DNA from: Membranipora membranacea
Taxonomy: Eukaryota; Bryozoa; Gymnolaemata; Cheilostomatida; Membraniporidae
Direction of reading: 5' to 3'
DNA: 64,000 nucleotides
Assembly: GCA_914767715.1 (NCBI GenBank)
Contig: OU612070.1
Location: 6,713,501-6,777,500, forward strand
The position numbers and the translations under genes are program-made. The notes under the pieces are model-generated. The model was given only the letters and a program-made list of their open reading frames with translations, was not told where the DNA came from and did no database searches. Below are positions 59,250 to 64,000 of this stretch, in pieces (position 1 is the stretch's first letter; the number at the start of each line of letters is the position of its first letter).

Positions 59250-62200
59250 CATCCATGGACACTGCAGGAATACAAGTAGGCCTACAAAATTTGATCAATC
59301 TTGTTGGGACCTTTATTTGTCAAATTTCCGAGTCAACATTAATGTAATAACAAAAGTCATTTTTACTGATTCTGACTGATCAATGTATTGGATGATATAT
59401 TAGACCATGTTAGCTCTTTTATCTAGGACACATGCTCATAAAATACAAAACTACTAAAGAAATATTTTGTGTTCGTTCTATGTCATTTTGTTTTGATTAT
59501 GTATATGTCTGTTTCGTTTGTCTCGCCATGTAACTTCAGAAAAATAGGGAGATATAAGATTCAGGGAGATAATGACAAGGATCAGAGTACAGAGACCAGA
59601 ATATCTGCTGGGAACCGCAACATAACGGGATGAGACAGCTAGAGCTCATTTTGCCTCGATGCCTCAGACTAGATGTACAGTTCTTGAAGAAGAGCTCAAT
59701 ATATAACCTGAAATTATCCATAAGAACGGAGAACCACCCTGACATGCTGAGAAACCCAGTGATACCAAATCAAACGGGAACTAGCACTCAAACATAACCT
59801 GGTGAGTATGGAAATGGACAGCATCAAATATGTTTCTATTATGATTTAACACAATGAATTTAACTACTCAAGACATGCATACTTTTCTTTTGTATACAAG
59901 ATATGGTTGTTTCCAGCTTGTTTTGTCAGCCTCTTCTGCTTAGTGGAATATTATAAGAGGGCAGCATATGTCTTGTTTGTTTTTGGTCATTTAGCATCAA
60001 ACAGAATCAGAAAAAAAGTGAGCCATAAGGAGAACATATTGGTAGGTAGCATACTGAACATAGTTAAAGCAAATAAGAAAAAAAATGGTCAATAAAACAG
60101 TAAAAAGATTTGGAAATATACTGTATTAGGCGTAGATTGGTTTTTGCATTGGTGAGGATGCGGTTGAGATTCCATACCAATTTGAGTTCAGTGCTACTGA
60201 TGGAGAAGATGCTACCTGATGTCCTGGCTAAATTTGATGGAAACTTCAACCCAAGGAGAAATGTACTATTTGAGTGGTATGTGTTTCAGTCACTAGTTCA
60301 GGCTGAAAATGAGCCCATTGACATGTTTGTGAAAAGACTTAGAACCCAAGCTGCTATGTGTGAATTTGGTGAGCAAAAAGATATGAATCTGCTTACCCGT
60401 TGTGTGTTTGGTCTGAAGAATGTCAAGCTAAAGGAAAAACTCCTATCGAACCCTGATATCACCCTCCCTGAGGGATAATGACAAGGATCAGAGTACAGAG
60501 ACCAGAATATCTGCTGGGAACCGCAACATAACGGGATGAGACAGCTAGAGCTCATTTTGCCTCGATGCCTCAGACTAGATGTACAGTTCTTGAAGAACAG
60601 CTCAATATATAACCTGAAATTATCCATAAGAACGGAGAACCACCCTGACATGCTGAGAAACCCAGTGATACCAAATCAAACGGGAACTAGCACTCAAACA
60701 TAACCTGGTGAGTATGGAAATGGACAGCATCAAATATGTTTCTATTATGATTTAACACAATGAACTTAACTACTCAAGACATGCATACTTTTCTTTTGTA
60801 TACAAGATATGGTTGTTTCCAGCTTGTTTTGTCAGCCTCTTCTGCTTAGTGGAATATTATAAGAGGGCAGCATATGTATTGTTTGTTTTTGGTCATTTAG
60901 CATCAAACAGAATCAGAAAAAAAGTGAGCCATAAGGAGAACATATTGGTAGGTAGCATACTGAACATAGTTAAAGCAAATAATAAAAAAATGGTCAATAA
61001 AACAGTAAAAAGATTTGGAAATATACTGTATTAGGCGTAGATGGGTCATTGCATGGGTGAGGATGGGGTTGAGATTCTGGACCAATTTGAGTTCAGTGCT
61101 ACTGATGGAGAAGATGCTACCTGATGTCCTGGCTAAATTTGATGGAAACTTCAACCCAAGGAGAAATGTACTATTTGAGTGGTATGTGTTTCAGTCACTA
61201 GTTCAGGCTGAAAATGAGCCCATTGACATGTTTGTGAAAAGACTTGGAACCCAAGCTGCTATGTGTGAATTTGGTGAGCAAAAAGATATGAATCTGCTTA
61301 CCCGTTGTGTGTTTGGTCTGAAGAATGTCAAGCTAAAGGAAAAACTCCTATCGAACCCTGATATCACCCTCCCTGAGGGATAATGACAAGGATCAGAGTA
61401 CAGAGACCAGAATATCTGCTGGGAACCGCAACATAACGGGATGAGACAGCTAGAGCTCATTTTGCCTCGATGCCTAAGACTAGATGTACAGTTCTTGAAG
61501 AACAGCTCAATATATAACCTGAAATTATCCATAAGAACGGAGAACCACCCTGACATGCTGAGAAACCCAGTGATACCAAATCAAACGGGAACTAGCACTC
61601 AAACATAACCTGGTGAGTATGGAAATGGACAGCATCAAATATGCTTCTATTATGATTTAACACAATGAATTTAACTACTCAAGACATGCATACTTCTCTT
61701 TTGTATACAAGATATGGTTGTTTCCAGCTTGTTTTGTCAGCCTCTTCTGCTTAGTGGAATATTATAAGAGGGCAGCATATGTCTTGTTTGTTTTTGGTCA
61801 TTTAGCATCAAACAGAATCAGAAAAAAAGTGAGCCATAAGGAGAACATATTGGTAGGTAGCATACTGAACATAATTAAAGCAAATAATAAAAAAATGGTC
61901 AATAAAACAGTAAAAAGATTTGGAAATATACTGTATTAGGCGTAGATGGGTCATTGCATTGGTGAGGATGCGGTTGAGATTCTGGACCAATTTGAGTTCA
62001 GTGCTACTGATGGAGAAGATGCTACCTGATGTCCTGGCTAAATTTGATGGAAACTTCAACCCAAGGAGAAATGTACTATTTGAGTGGTATGTGTTTCAGT
62101 CACTAGTTCAGGCTGAAAATGAGCCCATTGACATGTTCGTGAAAAGACTTAGAACCCAAGCTGCTATGTGTGAATTTGGTGAGCAAAAAGATATGAATCT

Positions 62201-62285
62201 GCTTACCCGTTGTGTGTTTGGTCTGAAGAATGTCAAGCTAAAGGAAAAACTCCTATCGAACCCTGATATCACCCTCCCTGCTGCT
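59250..62285 (+). repeat. Leader/gag segment in three tandem copies, about 905-bp period
   Basis: Units begin near 59572, 60478 and 61383 with 'ggataatgacaaggatcag' or its equivalent. The same landmarks recur in each: 'atggttgtttccagcttg' at about 59902, 60808 and 61713, and the gag start 'atggagaagatgctacctg' at about 60200, 61105 and 62010. Differences are a few per unit. The first two units end in gag at 'accctccctg', joined straight to 'agggataatgac'; only the third runs on into the rest of gag. 59250-59570 is the upstream LTR/leader-like part shared with 50080-50400. Confidence 0.93.
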
Positions 62286-62729
62286 ATTGAGCTCATAAGA
62301 GCGTCGGAGATGACAAGAACACAAATGGAGAGCATGGGAGCCAGCCAATCTATTGATGCTGTGGAGAAAGAGACACCACCCACACCTGCACCCCGTAAAC
62401 TCAACTGCAAGTTTTGTGGCTATGAGCATGTAAAAGGCGAATGCCCAGCTTACAGCAAAACCTGCCGCAAGTGTGGTGGCCGTAATCACTTCGCTAGTGT
62501 CTGCAACAACACTCGCAAGGAAGTCAACACCATTGCTGATAGTAGTAAGGAGTTGAGTATGAATGAACTATTCATTGGTATGGTTAATGGCCAAGCAAAG
62601 AAGAGCTCCTGGTTTAAAAAATTTAGTGTTAGCCACGGAGCAGCCAAACAGGAGGTAAAATGCAAGCTTGATACTGGTGCTCAAGCTAATATCCTCCCTG
62701 CCAACATCTGCTCCGATCCAAAGGAGTAG
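62010..62729 (+). CDS. Ty3/Gypsy-type gag with zinc knuckles and start of protease (N-terminally truncated)
   Basis: From the in-frame ATG at 62010: a gag C-terminal capsid-like region (KFDGNFNPRRNVLFEWYVF, CEFGEQKDMNLLTRCVFGL, LLSNPDITL), two zinc knuckles (CKFCGYEHVKGEC, of CX2CX3HX4C type; CRKCGGRNHFASVC, CX2CX4HX4C), and the aspartic-protease motif LDTGAQANILP near the end. Related gags have about 100 more residues before 'KFDGFFNP', which are not found; instead the unrelated leader lies directly upstream. The stop at 62727-62729 comes just after the protease motif. The element would package its own RNA; this copy is defective. Confidence 0.8.
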   Translation: MEKMLPDVLAKFDGNFNPRRNVLFEWYVFQSLVQAENEPIDMFVKRLRTQAAMCEFGEQKDMNLLTRCVFGLKNVKLKEKLLSNPDITLPAAIELIRASEMTRTQMESMGASQSIDAVEKETPPTPAPRKLNCKFCGYEHVKGECPAYSKTCRKCGGRNHFASVCNNTRKEVNTIADSSKELSMNELFIGMVNGQAKKSSWFKKFSVSHGAAKQEVKCKLDTGAQANILPANICSDPKE

Positions 62730-62770
62730 TGCTTAGTTGATTGATTACAGCGGAGATGTAATCAGGAATC

Positions 62771-64000
62771 ATGGCCACACTATACTCTGGGATAATTGCT
62801 AGGGTTGATGAGCCGACTGAGTGGGTTAGCAGCATGGTGGTCGCCAAGAAAAAGGATGGTGGTGTCAGAATCTGCCTTGACCCCAGAGAATTGAATAAGG
62901 TGATCCTACGAGAACATCACCATATACCCACCCTAGATGATATTGCCCACAAGTTCGCTGGCATGAGAATATTCACCATCCTTGACATGAAGCATGCATA
63001 CTAGCATGTGCCCCTGGACAAGAAAAGTCAACTGCTGACTAACTTCAAAACCCCCTTTGGGAGACGTTGTTTCCTGCGTCTGCCCTTTGGCATAAACTCC
63101 GCGGCCGAGGTATTTGAAAAGAGGGTTGAAGACATGTTTGGCGACCTCCAAGTTGCCATATACTTTGATGATCTAATAGTATAAGGCAAAGATTAGGAAG
63201 AACATGATCATAGCCTAAGGAGGCTGCTAGAGAGGGCCAAGAAATGTAATGTCAAGTTCAATAAGGAGAAAATGCAGCTCAACAAGACAGAAGTAAAGTA
63301 TTTGGGCCACATTGTATTTGCGGATGGACTGCGTCCAGACCCAGACAAGGTTCAAGCCATCAATGACATGCCAAACCCTACAGACAGCAAGGGCATACAG
63401 AGACTGATGGGGTCGCTCAACTTCCTACGTGGATTCATACCCAACAAAACTGACATGACTACTCCCCTGAGGTCTCTTCTCAATACAGATGAGTCCAGTT
63501 GGGTATGGGGCCCACAACAAGACAGAGCCATGGAGGAAATCAAAAAGGCACTCACCAGTCAGCCACTCCTGCAGTGTTTTGATGTACTGAAAGAGACGAC
63601 TTTCCAGGCCACCTCTCCAAAAGCTGGCCTTGGAGCTGTACTTATGCAGAGCAAACATCCAATAGACACAGAGCAAATCTGGCCACAAATCGACAAAGAG
63701 CTGCTTGCCATTGTGTATGGATTTGAAAAATTTCACAGCTATGTGTATGGCAGGCCTGTAGACATTCAGACGGACCACAATCCCTTGGTCAGTATAGTGA
63801 AAAAAGAGCTGCACAAACCATCCCCTCGCTTGCAGAAACTCCTGCTCAGACTGATGAAGTATCATGTCAACCGCATATCCTATGTTCCTTGAAAATACCT
63901 GTATCTGGCCGACACCCTATCACGAGCCTAAATAGGTGATGCAGATGGTGAAATAGAGGAAGAGATAATCATGGTCCATACTGTACAAGTGTGTGAGGAG
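62771..64000 (+). pseudogene. Ty3/Gypsy-type pol: RT and RNase H, nonsense-riddled, cut by window end
   Basis: One frame runs from 62771 to at least 63926, interrupted only by stops: TAG 63002-63004, TAA 63182-63184, TAG 63194-63196, TGA 63890-63892 and a TAA near 63927. RT motifs in order: GIIARVDEPTEWV, RICLDPRELNKVI, FTILDMKHAY, LPFGINSAAEVFEKRV, the catalytic YFDDLIV, YLGHIVF, LMGSLNFLRGFIP. RNase H: LGAVLMQ, QIDKELLAIVYGFEKFHSYV, VDIQTDHNPL; then LADTLSRA. Between protease and RT most of the usual linker is deleted. The first RNase H catalytic Asp ('DAS') reads 'ATS', and the 'YASR' strand is missing. Integrase should lie past the window end. Confidence 0.88.

Noticed and set aside
63425-63865. 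146-codon open frame on the minus strand
   Set aside because: It is the shadow of the RT/RNase H coding sequence on the plus strand.

Overview
This is an AT-rich, intron-bearing animal nuclear genome window, probably from a marine invertebrate. The reasons are spliced genes with canonical GT..AG introns, a cohesin-regulator gene of the PDS5 type, PAN/C-type-lectin secreted proteins, FLYWCH/MULE and MADF-BESS genes, and several LINE clades (RTE-like and CR1/jockey-like) plus a Ty3/Gypsy element. I cannot name the species. Nothing bacterial or viral is visible, and there is no CRISPR array or complete tRNA/rRNA gene.

Layout. (1) About 2.1-9.5 kb, minus strand: eleven exons matching the C-terminal half of PDS5. 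Most junctions agree in phase, but one exon carries an in-frame TGA and the N-terminal half is not found. Its largest intron holds a tRNA-derived SINE and a 1.1-kb TTAA-flanked inverted-repeat element. (2) 9.6-15.3 kb: MITE pieces, a minisatellite, a decayed LINE and a two-exon FLYWCH/MULE-type remnant. (3) 15.3-29.5 kb: a segmentally duplicated, partly inverted cluster of a small secreted-lectin gene (signal peptide, PAN/apple-like domain, split C-type lectin domain). One copy looks intact (21.2-23.1 kb), one lacks its first exons (16.7-18.0 kb, opposite strand), one is a frameshifted pseudogene (26.3-28.1 kb), and a distant PAN remnant lies at 32.2-32.5 kb. LINE pieces are scattered among them. 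(4) 30-38 kb: LINE fragments, weak unrecognised exons and a near-perfect hairpin. (5) 38-49 kb: an inverted repeat pair, a decayed transposase-like gene (copy A), and a complete 2.36-kb TTA-flanked element carrying a MADF-BESS gene. (6) 50-58.7 kb: retroelement leader copies, a hAT-like MITE, a 0.5-kb foldback palindrome, a better-preserved but nonsense-bearing transposase-like gene (copy B), and a MITE with an 8-bp target duplication. (7) 59.2 kb to the window end: a Ty3/Gypsy-type element whose leader/gag portion is present three times in tandem at about 905-bp spacing, followed by gag, zinc knuckles, protease, RT and RNase H with several nonsense codons.

Most of the sequence is therefore mobile-element debris around one conserved housekeeping-type gene and one expanding lectin family. 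All exon limits were read by eye from splice consensus, phase and family resemblance. Similarity statements are from memory of the families, not from searches.
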